Shown piece by piece: positions 1-5,867 of a stretch of DNA of 8,761 nt (positions within the stretch are counted from its first letter, which is position 1; each line of letters starts with the position of its first letter). The position numbers were made by a program, and so were the translations under genes. Under the pieces are notes generated by a model. The model saw only the letters and a program-made list of their open reading frames with translations, had not been told where the DNA came from and did no database searches. Origin of the DNA: Acidimicrobiia bacterium. GTDB lineage: Bacteria; Actinomycetota; Acidimicrobiia; IMCC26256; BP-133. The DNA lies in contig JAICGL010000139.1 of the NCBI GenBank assembly GCA_025923175.1, forward strand, positions 1-8,761, written 5' to 3'.

Positions 1-174
1 GCGCATCTGATCCCGGCGAAAGAGGAGGCGTTTGCCGCCGAACTCAAGGCCCGGCTCGAGGACCTGGCCAGTGAGATTTCGGGCCTCGACGCCCAGGACA
101 TCGCGGCCAAGCTCGTCGAGTACGCGTCGTCTCCCGAGCGTCGGCAGGCAAACTCCACGCTCGCATCCCACTAA
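1..174 (+). CDS. C-terminal end of an unidentified protein (5' end outside window)
   Basis: Frame 1 is open from the left edge to TAA at 172-174 and gives the last 57 residues of a protein. Almost every codon ends in G or C, as in the true genes of this window, so I take it as coding. The tail is charged and probably helical, with the segment ELKARLEDLASEISGLD followed by an Ala/Leu-rich helix and a polar end (STLASH). This could be the C-terminal helical part of a transcription regulator, for example of a winged-helix type, but no signature motif is visible and I do not recognise the family. The next gene begins 26 bases downstream on the same strand with its own ribosome binding site, so the two may be cotranscribed. 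Confidence 0.7.
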   Translation, partial: AHLIPAKEEAFAAELKARLEDLASEISGLDAQDIAAKLVEYASSPERRQANSTLASH

Positions 175-188
175 CGCCCGTACCCAAG

Positions 189-194
189 AAGGAG
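189..194 (+). promoter_or_regulatory. Ribosome binding site of the methyltransferase gene
   Basis: AAGGAG lies six bases before the ATG at 201. This near-consensus Shine-Dalgarno site fixes the start of the methyltransferase. Confidence 0.75.
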
Positions 195-200
195 CAAACG

Positions 201-905
201 ATGGGTTCCATCCCGGACGACATTGACCTCCACGACGTGGACTTCGAATCCCTCTATGAGGGGGGGCCGATGCTCGAGGGGGTTGATCCCGCCGCCGTTC
301 CCTGGGACATCGGGGGTGCACAGCCGGTCGTGATCGAAGCCGAGCGTGCCGGACGCTTGCGCGGGGCCGTGCTGGACGTGGGCTGTGGCCTGGGGGACAA
401 CGCCATCTACCTAGCCCGCCAGGGCCACCAGGTGACCGGTATCGACAACGCTCCGGCCGCCATCCAACAAGCCCAACAGCGCGCCCGGCAACACGGCGTC
501 GATGTCACCTTCGCTGTGGCCGACGCCACCAGCTTGGCCGGATTCGACGGGCAGTTCGACAGCGTGCTCGACGGCGCGTGCTACCACACCCTCGACGAGG
601 ACGCCCGCGATGACTACGCCGCCGCCGTCCATCGCGCCACCCGGTCAGATGCCTTGCTCGCCCTCTTCTGCTTCCCGCCCGGCGGCCGCGGACCGGTCGC
701 CGCCATGGGCGTCCCCGAAGAGAACCTCCGCGCGACCTGGAGCAAAGCGGGCTGGGAGATCACCGACCTGCAGCTGACCCGCTATCACGCCAACGGCGCA
801 GTCCGCGACCTGGCCACTCAGTTGGGTTTCGACTGGGAACCGGATCCCGAGAATGACAGCCGCATCACGATCCCCATCTGGGCGATGCAGGCACGACGGG
901 CATGA
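201..905 (+). CDS. Class I SAM-dependent methyltransferase
   Basis: A 234-residue cytoplasmic enzyme expected to transfer a methyl group from S-adenosylmethionine to a small molecule. The glycine-rich SAM-binding motif I, LDVGCGLGDN, is at residues 58-67. It is followed by the acidic residue ending strand 2 (GID, Asp82), which normally binds the ribose hydroxyls. Residues 34-42 (PWDIGGAQP) resemble the PWDIGxPQP segment before motif I in thiopurine methyltransferase-like proteins and mycobacterial enzymes such as Rv0560c, which methylate heterocycles or quinones; that comparison is from memory. A later DGACYHTLDED segment (about residues 123-133) matches the usual motif IV region. Length is normal for a single Rossmann-domain methyltransferase. 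The start is supported by AAGGAG at good spacing. The gene converges with the P450 at 919-2097, 13 bases away, so a functional link is not implied. The substrate cannot be told from the sequence. Confidence 0.92.
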   Translation: MGSIPDDIDLHDVDFESLYEGGPMLEGVDPAAVPWDIGGAQPVVIEAERAGRLRGAVLDVGCGLGDNAIYLARQGHQVTGIDNAPAAIQQAQQRARQHGVDVTFAVADATSLAGFDGQFDSVLDGACYHTLDEDARDDYAAAVHRATRSDALLALFCFPPGGRGPVAAMGVPEENLRATWSKAGWEITDLQLTRYHANGAVRDLATQLGFDWEPDPENDSRITIPIWAMQARRA

Positions 906-918
906 TCCAGCTCAGGAG

Positions 919-2097
919 CTAGTGCTCGAAGTAGAGCGACCTGATCCCTCGGGTCAGGCCCGTGACCCACACGGGCTCGCTGTCTGCGGCCAGGCGGAAA
1001 TCGCCGAAGGCGAGAAGCTCCTCGATGGCGACGCGCACCATCAGCCTTGCCAGGTGGGAGCCGACGCACCGGTGAGGCCCTGCGCCGAAGCCGACATGGC
1101 GGTTGGGATGGCGGTCGAGGACCACGTCGTCAGGGTTGGGGAACTCGTTCTCGTCCCGGTTGCCTGACGCCCACAGCAGCAACATGCGGTCCCCGCCCCT
1201 GACCGGGCAGCCGCCCAAGGTGGTGTCGGCCATGACGGTGCGTCCCATTCCCTGGGAAGGAGAGGTCCACCGGACGAACTCGTCGACGGCGAACTCGTAG
1301 AGCTCCGGCTCGGCCAGGAGCCGGGCACGCGCCTCCGGGTGCTGCGCCAGGTACCACGCTGCGCCACTGATGGCGCTGACCGTCGTGTCGAGCGCTCCGA
1401 ACAGGACCATGAACGTCGTGGTGAGCACATCCTGGTCGCCGACAGGCTCGCCGTTGATCTCCCCACCCATCAGCACGCCGATCAGGGTGTCGGAGCGGGG
1501 CTCCTTCCGGTGCTCCTCCATCCGCTCGCCGATACGACCGAGCACCTTGATCCCCGGCTCGAAGATCTGCTCAAAGTCCATCCCGACATTGATGGCGATC
1601 TCCGCGATCCAGGTCGCCAGTTCTTCGCGGTCACTGTCATGGAACCCGAGGACACCCAGGGCCACGTTCTGGGAGAAGGGAGTCGCAAACATTTTGCTGT
1701 AGTCGAACCGCTGCATGTCGCTCAGCGGACGCATCAGCTCCTGTGCTATCTCCCGGATCTTCGGTTCCCTGGCCTGGACCGAGGCCGGCGAGAACAGGTC
1801 GTTCATCAATCGCCGGTATTCCCGATGCAGAGGCGGGTCGACCTCGAGCGGTGCGAGTCTGGGGAAAGGGAGCTCGGGAAGGCTCGCACCATGTTCCGCA
1901 TTGGAGAATCGATGCCAATCGCTGCCAGCTTCTAAGAGATCCTCGTATCTGGAGACGACCCAGAAGCCACCATGGCACTCGCTCCAGGCGACCGGTTCCC
2001 GGGAGCGGAGCGCCTCGAAGATCGGCCATGGGTCGGCGGCCAGCGAAATGTCGAAGTGGTCGTACGTCCTGGCGATTCCTGGTTCTTCGTCGATCAC
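919..2097 (-). CDS. Cytochrome P450 (bacterial class I type), first of two
   Basis: A soluble 392-residue heme-thiolate monooxygenase, the usual bacterial length, with no membrane anchor. It should insert one oxygen atom from O2 using electrons from ferredoxin and its reductase, neither of which is in the window. Visible landmarks in order: a C-helix segment VDPPLHREYRR (86-96); the I-helix oxygen-activation motif GALDTT (234-239); the K-helix ExxR, Glu273-Phe-Val-Arg276; and the heme loop FGAGPHRCVG (337-346) with Cys344 as the axial thiolate. The I-helix motif differs from the common A/G-G-x-D/E-T by having Ala where the second Gly is expected. The start is GTG at 2097-2095. An in-frame TAA four codons upstream (2109-2107) excludes a longer protein, and a weak AAGAG lies just before the start. 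The gene diverges from the diheme peroxidase gene across 233 bases. The P450 subfamily and substrate cannot be assigned. Confidence 0.95.
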   Translation of the reverse strand: MIDEEPGIARTYDHFDISLAADPWPIFEALRSREPVAWSECHGGFWVVSRYEDLLEAGSDWHRFSNAEHGASLPELPFPRLAPLEVDPPLHREYRRLMNDLFSPASVQAREPKIREIAQELMRPLSDMQRFDYSKMFATPFSQNVALGVLGFHDSDREELATWIAEIAINVGMDFEQIFEPGIKVLGRIGERMEEHRKEPRSDTLIGVLMGGEINGEPVGDQDVLTTTFMVLFGALDTTVSAISGAAWYLAQHPEARARLLAEPELYEFAVDEFVRWTSPSQGMGRTVMADTTLGGCPVRGGDRMLLLWASGNRDENEFPNPDDVVLDRHPNRHVGFGAGPHRCVGSHLARLMVRVAIEELLAFGDFRLAADSEPVWVTGLTRGIRSLYFEH

Positions 2098-2218
2098 GGT
2101 GGTCTCTTACTAGCTGCTTTTCTGAGGGTCAAGGCGGGCCTGGAGCGGCCTTCATAAACGACTCATAACCAATGAATTCCAGGAGATAAGTTGGGGCTCA
2201 GGTACACGCTTGACGCTG

Positions 2219-2234
2219 GCGGGGAATATCCCGC
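2219..2234. repeat. Short inverted repeat upstream of the diheme peroxidase gene (possible operator)
   Basis: GCGGG at 2219-2223 and CCCGC at 2230-2234 form a perfect 5-bp inverted repeat around GAATAT. It overlaps the -35-like part of the ECF-type promoter candidate at 2223-2247, so it could be an operator. In GC-rich DNA a repeat this short can arise by chance. Confidence 0.3.
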
Positions 2235-2247
2235 TCCGGGTAATGTT
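2223..2247 (+). promoter_or_regulatory. Candidate ECF-sigma-type promoter for the diheme peroxidase gene
   Basis: GGAAT at 2223-2227 is followed after 17 bases by GTT at 2245-2247. Actinobacterial SigR/SigH-type oxidative-stress promoters follow GGAAT-N18-GTT or similar, so this is one base short of the classical spacing. If real, transcription would begin near 2255 and leave a leader of roughly 75 bases before the ATG at 2331. A peroxidase-type gene under a thiol-stress sigma factor would make sense, but the match is weak evidence. Confidence 0.25.
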
Positions 2248-2259
2248 GGGGCGGGAGGG
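2238..2259 (+). other. Potential G-quadruplex in the leader of the diheme peroxidase gene
   Basis: Four runs of at least three G (2238-2240, 2248-2250, 2253-2255, 2257-2259) are separated by loops of seven, two and one bases. This satisfies the canonical G3-N1-7 rule. The tract lies on the coding strand, about 70 bases before the start codon, near the expected 5' end of the transcript. Such patterns are fairly common in GC-rich genomes. Confidence 0.35.
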
Positions 2260-2320
2260 AAGAGCGAAGGAAGCGCTGTCAGACCTGTGCCGCGCGACGC
2301 CTCTTCTGGGTTTCCGAGGG

Positions 2321-2325
2321 GGAGG
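2321..2325 (+). promoter_or_regulatory. Ribosome binding site of the diheme peroxidase gene
   Basis: GGAGG lies five bases before the ATG at 2331 and follows a G run. This strong site supports the chosen start, which also places a signal sequence at the N-terminus. Confidence 0.75.
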
Positions 2326-2330
2326 AATCC

Positions 2331-3653
2331 ATGCGTATCGGGCGTGCGGCCCGCTGGGACACCGGGAGGCTCTCCCTGCTCTCCGCGCCTGTTCTCGTCG
2401 GTTTGGCGGTGTTCGCCACGACGGCCGCTGCTATGGCCAACTCCGGCAACACCCTGCCGGCGAACTCGCCACTCCGTTCCGCTGAAGCACGGGCCCAAGC
2501 CAACAGGCAGGCGATGGAGCTGGCCCTGTCCCGGCTGCCCGGGAAGGTTTCGGCCGGTGGGAGGGGCCACCTGGGAAGCGTGGGCACGCTCCCATCACTC
2601 GACCTGCGTCCGCTGGCCCCTGCCGCGCCGCCGCCCAGCCTCCCCGGAAGCCCGTTCTACGTTCCGGATCTCCTGAATACCACCAAGACGGTCGAGGGAC
2701 CCTTCCGGGAGAAGCTGCCGGGCCGCGACGAGTCCAACGACCCGACGCCCTCCTACACGGAAGAGGAGAAGAAGAAGCTGGTCGAGGAGGGGAAGGAGCT
2801 CTTCTTCTCGACGACCGTCTTCGGGCAGCGGCCGAGTGAGGGGCCGCTCGTGTCGGGTGAGTTCCTGTCTTGCGCCTCCTGCCACTCGGGGCCGGGCTTC
2901 GCCGACAACCGTGTGCACCTCGTCGGGCCGGTGCGCGAACGTGAGATCGCCCAACGGAAGACTCCGGGGCTCTTCGGTGTGGCCGACAGCGCGCCGTTCG
3001 GATGGGACGGGCGGAACCCAGGGCTTCAGAACCAGGCCCGGGGTGCCATCGTCTCGCCCCTGGAGATGAACTCCTCCCGCGAGCCCACGAAGCGCGAGCT
3101 CGACGCTCTGACCGAGTTCCAGAAGACGCTCACGGTACCTCCGGCGGTCCCCGGCGTGGACTTCGACCCCGAGAGGGCGAAACGGGGCGCGGTGTTGTTC
3201 AGCACCCCGCGCGAGGTCAGGGACCTGAGCGGAGAGTTCCCCACCGGCTCGAAGATCGCCTGTGCCACCTGCCACTCGGGCTCTGCCTTCACCGACGGCA
3301 AGGCGCACCGTACCGTCATCAACTTCCTCTTCATCGGCGATCCCCTCCTCGACCCAGGCCGGGTCGACCCCGACGGCAACGTCATCGGTTTCGACACTCC
3401 GTCCCTGCTCGGTGCCCGGTTCCACAACCCCTACTTCCACGACGGCCTCGCCGGGGACCCCACGGGGACGAGAAACCTGCTGGGCGGCGGTGTCCAGAGC
3501 GTGGTGGAGGGCGACTTCGGGGCGACCGGTGCGCCAGCAGCCAGGCGGGCGCTCCTCGACGCAGTCATTCCCTTCTACAACTTCTTCCGGTTCGGTTTCG
3601 GCTTCACCCAGGAAGAGATGAAGGACCTGGCGGAGTTCGTCCTGTCGCTGTGA
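2331..3653 (+). CDS. Exported diheme cytochrome c peroxidase / MauG-family protein
   Basis: A 440-residue exported protein with two c-type heme sites: CASCH (181-185) and CATCH (311-315). An Arg-rich N-terminus precedes a hydrophobic stretch (about 15-36) and a possible AMA signal-peptidase site at 34-36, so it should act outside the membrane or anchored to it. Residues about 37-140 are a Pro/Ala-rich extension that makes it longer than ordinary bacterial diheme peroxidases (about 320-350 residues). The first heme domain has the family WDGR (225-228) and a QARG...PLEM stretch with Gln235, Glu245 and Met246, where family peroxidases carry active-site Gln and Glu. The second domain has TPSLLGARFHNPYFHDG (356-372), also typical. 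No Met or Tyr is seen where the sixth ligand of the second heme is expected. Family members reduce H2O2 or oxidise a partner protein; which applies here is unknown. It stands alone, divergent from the P450. Confidence 0.9.
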   Translation: MRIGRAARWDTGRLSLLSAPVLVGLAVFATTAAAMANSGNTLPANSPLRSAEARAQANRQAMELALSRLPGKVSAGGRGHLGSVGTLPSLDLRPLAPAAPPPSLPGSPFYVPDLLNTTKTVEGPFREKLPGRDESNDPTPSYTEEEKKKLVEEGKELFFSTTVFGQRPSEGPLVSGEFLSCASCHSGPGFADNRVHLVGPVREREIAQRKTPGLFGVADSAPFGWDGRNPGLQNQARGAIVSPLEMNSSREPTKRELDALTEFQKTLTVPPAVPGVDFDPERAKRGAVLFSTPREVRDLSGEFPTGSKIACATCHSGSAFTDGKAHRTVINFLFIGDPLLDPGRVDPDGNVIGFDTPSLLGARFHNPYFHDGLAGDPTGTRNLLGGGVQSVVEGDFGATGAPAARRALLDAVIPFYNFFRFGFGFTQEEMKDLAEFVLSL

Positions 3654-3693
3654 CCTGATCGGCTCGCCATGCGGCTGTTCTGGAAGCAGTGGT

Positions 3694-3699
3694 TATCAT
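3694..3699 (+). promoter_or_regulatory. -10 box placing a transcription start on the GTG codon at 3706
   Basis: TATCAT fits the TANNNT pattern of actinobacterial -10 elements and ends six bases before the GTG at 3706. This is the spacing that puts transcription start on the first base of the codon. No Shine-Dalgarno sequence precedes the gene, so a leaderless mRNA is likely. No good -35 element is seen. Confidence 0.45.
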
Positions 3700-3705
3700 C
3701 GCCGC

Positions 3706-4122
3706 GTGGATGAGCAAGAGCCGGGTGGTGCGCCGGACCCGCTGCGGGCGGCGATGCAGCCGATGGCCGAGATCTCCCGCCGGGTGGCTGAGGCCATCCG
3801 GTCGGCGACCCTGAACACGCCGCGCGAGTTGCCGGGCACCGACCTGCTCCTCCGCTACGCCGAAACGGTCAGCGCCGTACCCCGGCTGTGGGCCGAACCG
3901 CTCCGGCACATCGTTGAGGAGCAACGCCGGCTGGCCGAGCTCATGTCCACCTGGGCAGAACAGCACCGGCAGATGGCCGAACAGCTGGCGGAGTCGGCTG
4001 AACTTCTCCGCCGACTCTCGCAGGAAGGCGCAGCGCTGGTCGACCCGATCCTCACATATGCCGAGCGCGTCTCCGACGTGACGGACTCCTGGATCGACCT
4101 GTTCCGTCCCGACCCGGACTGA
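3706..4122 (+). CDS. Small all-helical hypothetical protein (phasin-like look)
   Basis: A 138-residue soluble protein of no family I can name with confidence. It has no signal peptide, membrane segment or cysteine. After a short acidic, Pro-rich N-terminus, residues 13-36 and about 48-133 look like long amphipathic helices rich in Ala, Leu, Glu, Arg and Gln, with a coiled-coil-like stretch at 68-106 (EEQRRLAELM, EQHRQMAEQL). This recalls phasins and other granule- or lipid-surface helical proteins, but that is an impression of composition only. The GTG start has no ribosome binding site and sits just downstream of a -10 box, so translation is probably leaderless. Only eight bases separate its TGA from the SDR start, which implies one transcript and probable translational coupling. 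It may be an accessory partner of that dehydrogenase. Confidence 0.8.
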   Translation: MDEQEPGGAPDPLRAAMQPMAEISRRVAEAIRSATLNTPRELPGTDLLLRYAETVSAVPRLWAEPLRHIVEEQRRLAELMSTWAEQHRQMAEQLAESAELLRRLSQEGAALVDPILTYAERVSDVTDSWIDLFRPDPD

Positions 4123-4130
4123 ACACTTCC

Positions 4131-5063
4131 ATGGTGGCGTGGTCCCCGGATCCGGACGGGCTTCGTGGCCGGGTGGCGCTGGTTGCGGGGGCGACTCGGG
4201 GTGCCGGGCGCGGCATTGCTGCGGCGTTGGGAGAAGCCGGTGCCACGGTCATCTGCACGGGCCGGAGCAGCGCAACGGGGAGCGGGACGATCCGATCGGA
4301 TTACGACCGGTCCGAGACCATCGAGGAAACGGCGGCGTTGGTCACAGCGCTCGGCGGGGTCGGCATTGCGATCCAGGTCGATCATCTCGACTCCGGGCAG
4401 GTGGCGCAGCTGGCGCAGCGGGTCGTGGGCGACCACGGGCACATCGATGTGCTGGTCAATGACATCTGGGGCGCCGAAGTGCTCAAGGGGCCGCCCTCTG
4501 CGTGGAACACGCCGATCTGGCAGCACGACCTCGACGTTGGCCTCCGCATCCTGCGGCTGGCGGTCGACACGCACCTGATCACGTCGCATCATCTGCTGCC
4601 GCTGCTGGTCGACCGTCCCGGGGGGCTGCTGGTGGAGGTCACCGACGGTACGGCGGCCTACAACGCCGACAACTACCGGATCTCCGTCTTCTACGACCTG
4701 GCCAAGGTGGCGGTGAACCGGCTCGCTTTCTCCCAGGGTCACGAGCTCGCGCCGTACGGCGCCGCGGCGGTGGCGCTCACCCCGGGCTGGCTCCGCTCGG
4801 AGATGATGCTGGATGTCTTCGGGGTGGCGGAAGACAATTGGCGCGACGCGCTAACCACTCGTGACGGACTCCCCACGGCGCCCCCGGGTTTCGAGGCCTC
4901 GGAATCACCGCGCTACGTCGGTCGGGCCGTTGCGGCGTTGGCAGCTGACCCCGACCGCGCCCGGTGGAACCGGCGCTCGGTCACGGCGGCGGAGTTGGCC
5001 CGCGAGTACGGCTTCACCGACATCGACGGCACGCAGCCCGACAGCTGGGCCCAACTCCACTGA
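4131..5063 (+). CDS. Short-chain dehydrogenase/reductase, DHRS1-like
   Basis: A 310-residue NAD(P)-dependent oxidoreductase with a single Rossmann fold and an extended C-terminus. The nucleotide-binding glycine motif is GATRGAG at 20-26, and Arg45 after strand 2 hints at NADPH. The usual NNAG is replaced by VNDIWG (109-114). The catalytic pair is Tyr188-x-x-x-Lys192 in FYDLAK. The usual Ser is not evident: strand 5 reads VEVTDG, with Thr171-Asp172 where Ser would align, plus a longer loop before Tyr188. Segments such as PIWQHDLDVGLR (128-139), FYDLAKVAVNRLAF (187-200) and TPGWLRSEMMLDVFG (217-231) recall DHRS1 and its abundant actinobacterial relatives; this is from memory. The substrate is unknown. 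It follows the small helical gene by eight bases with no clear ribosome binding site, so coupled translation is likely, and converges with the J-domain gene nine bases on. Confidence 0.93.
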   Translation: MVAWSPDPDGLRGRVALVAGATRGAGRGIAAALGEAGATVICTGRSSATGSGTIRSDYDRSETIEETAALVTALGGVGIAIQVDHLDSGQVAQLAQRVVGDHGHIDVLVNDIWGAEVLKGPPSAWNTPIWQHDLDVGLRILRLAVDTHLITSHHLLPLLVDRPGGLLVEVTDGTAAYNADNYRISVFYDLAKVAVNRLAFSQGHELAPYGAAAVALTPGWLRSEMMLDVFGVAEDNWRDALTTRDGLPTAPPGFEASESPRYVGRAVAALAADPDRARWNRRSVTAAELAREYGFTDIDGTQPDSWAQLH

Positions 5064-5079
5064 CCGGTGGTATCACCGG
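5064..5079. terminator. Candidate bidirectional terminator hairpin between convergent genes
   Basis: CCGGTG (5064-5069), loop GTAT, CACCGG (5074-5079) is a perfect 6-bp GC-rich stem. It begins on the first base after the SDR stop codon and covers the stop codon of the converging J-domain gene (5073-5075). There is no T tract on either side. Many actinobacterial terminators lack one, so a shared terminator is plausible but unproven. Confidence 0.45.
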
Positions 5080-5663
5080 CAGGAGTTGGCGATCTGCTGA
5101 ACGACCGCCGGGTCAACGTCTTCGGTCGGGTGGTACCGGCTCGTGATCGCCCTGACGAAGCAATCGGCCTCCGGCGCCGTCATTCCGGCCTCGATCGCTG
5201 CTGACCGCAACTCGGCGGTGGCGTTGACGCTCCAGCGCGGGGACAAATTGTCCGACTGGAACACCACTGCAATTCCGGACGCCACGATGCCGGCGACGAG
5301 CAGGACGACGATGACGAGCGGGACGGCCCCGCGCCGGAACACGGACGGCTGTGGTTCCGGCTCGGGTTCCCACGGTTCCACGTCGTCGGGGGCCCACGGT
5401 TCCACGTCGTCGGGCGCCTCGCGCTCGCCATCGACATCAATGCCCAGCTCGATGTCATACCTGCGGCGGGCCTCGGCGTTCCTCAGCGTGGCCCAGGCCG
5501 CGTTGACCGCCTTCATCTCCGCCTCGGCCCGTTCCTGCTCCAGTGGCGAGGAACCGGCGTAGCGGTCAGGGTGAAGGAGCTGCGCCTTCCGGTAGTAGGC
5601 CCGCCTGACCTCCTCGGGGGCGGCGTCGACGCCCACGCCGAGGACGTCGTAGAACGTGGTCAT
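5073..5663 (-). CDS. Membrane-anchored J-domain (DnaJ-like) protein with exported two-cysteine tail
   Basis: A 196-residue protein. Residues 3-72 are a J domain, beginning FYDVLGV, with the essential HPD triad at 31-33 and a final ARRRYD segment. J domains recruit Hsp70 (DnaK) and stimulate its ATPase. An acidic, Pro-rich linker (about 75-107) contains two exact copies of APDDVEPW (83-90, 91-98). Then come Arg110-Arg111 and one hydrophobic membrane helix (about 113-135). By the positive-inside rule the J domain is cytoplasmic and residues 136-196 lie outside. That tail is helical and carries Cys168 and Cys195, which could form a disulfide. There is no Gly/Phe region, zinc finger or substrate-binding domain, so it is a dedicated targeting J-protein rather than a general DnaJ. 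It lies downstream of tetR and a small ORF on the same strand, probably in one transcript. The ribosome binding site is weak (AGGG). The client is unknown. Confidence 0.92.
   Translation of the reverse strand: MTTFYDVLGVGVDAAPEEVRRAYYRKAQLLHPDRYAGSSPLEQERAEAEMKAVNAAWATLRNAEARRRYDIELGIDVDGEREAPDDVEPWAPDDVEPWEPEPEPQPSVFRRGAVPLVIVVLLVAGIVASGIAVVFQSDNLSPRWSVNATAELRSAAIEAGMTAPEADCFVRAITSRYHPTEDVDPAVVQQIANSCR
5369..5416 (-). repeat. Two tandem 24-bp copies inside the J-domain gene
   Basis: Two adjacent 24-bp units (5369-5392 and 5393-5416) agree perfectly over their first 22 bases and encode two identical APDDVEPW octapeptides in the acidic linker. The near-identity at DNA level suggests a recent in-frame duplication. 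Copy number may vary between strains. Confidence 0.85.
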
Positions 5664-5684
5664 GACCCTGTTGTAGCGCCTGGA

Positions 5685-5855
5685 TCAGCCGTTGGTTGCT
5701 TCGAGGCATTGCTCTCCTCCGGCTTCGAGGTCCAGCGCTGGCTGCGCACCCTTTGCCGCCATGGCCGACACGAGGGCCTGGACGGCGTGGAGGGGCCGGA
5801 GCATGAAGGTGACGTCGATCAGGTGCTCCACCTTCGATCGCCCGCCGAAACCCAT
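5685..5855 (-). CDS. Small ORF, 56-aa hypothetical protein between tetR and the J-domain gene
   Basis: ATG at 5855 to TGA at 5687-5685 encodes 56 residues beginning MGFGGRSKVEHLIDVTFMLR, with an Ala/Leu-rich middle and an acidic end containing one Cys (Cys50). It is too short for a usual ORF cut-off. Coding signal is good: about 45 of 56 codons end in G or C, and about 90% of the first 35, while the competing longer frame over the same bases has poor third-position bias. No Shine-Dalgarno site is obvious; an in-frame GTG lies three codons upstream at 5864. The frame is the same as that of tetR, whose TGA (5870-5868) lies only four codons before this ATG, so it may be a separate gene, a read-through extension of the regulator, or the product of a nonsense mutation. 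The J-domain gene starts 21 bases further on. No family recognised. Confidence 0.45.
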   Translation of the reverse strand: MGFGGRSKVEHLIDVTFMLRPLHAVQALVSAMAAKGAQPALDLEAGGEQCLEATNG

Positions 5856-5867
5856 CGATCGCACGCA

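Larger units (their letters stand above)
2098..2330. promoter_or_regulatory. Divergent intergenic control region between P450 and diheme peroxidase
   Basis: This 233-base gap is the largest in the window and must carry promoters for both divergent genes. It holds an AT-rich island at about 2151-2190, untypical of the surrounding DNA, with two direct copies of TCATAA at 2152-2157 and 2163-2168, 11 bases (one helical turn) apart. It also holds a short inverted repeat at 2219-2234 and a G-rich tract at 2238-2259, both described separately. On the minus strand, GGAAT followed after 15 bases by CGTT (2178 down to about 2155) is a loose ECF-sigma-like promoter candidate for the P450. No convincing coding sequence is seen. 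Confidence 0.5.

Noticed and set aside
909..920. AGCTC-AG-GAGCT inverted repeat between the methyltransferase and the first P450, considered as a terminator
   Set aside because: The two-base loop is too small; only four base pairs can form, too weak to call.
1339..1935. 198-codon plus-strand frame inside the first P450
   Set aside because: Antisense to a P450 with intact motifs; no domain seen in its translation.
2191..2676. TTG-started plus-strand frame preceded by AGGAG at 2181-2185
   Set aside because: Codon third positions are not G/C biased before 2331, and after that it is out of phase with the diheme peroxidase.
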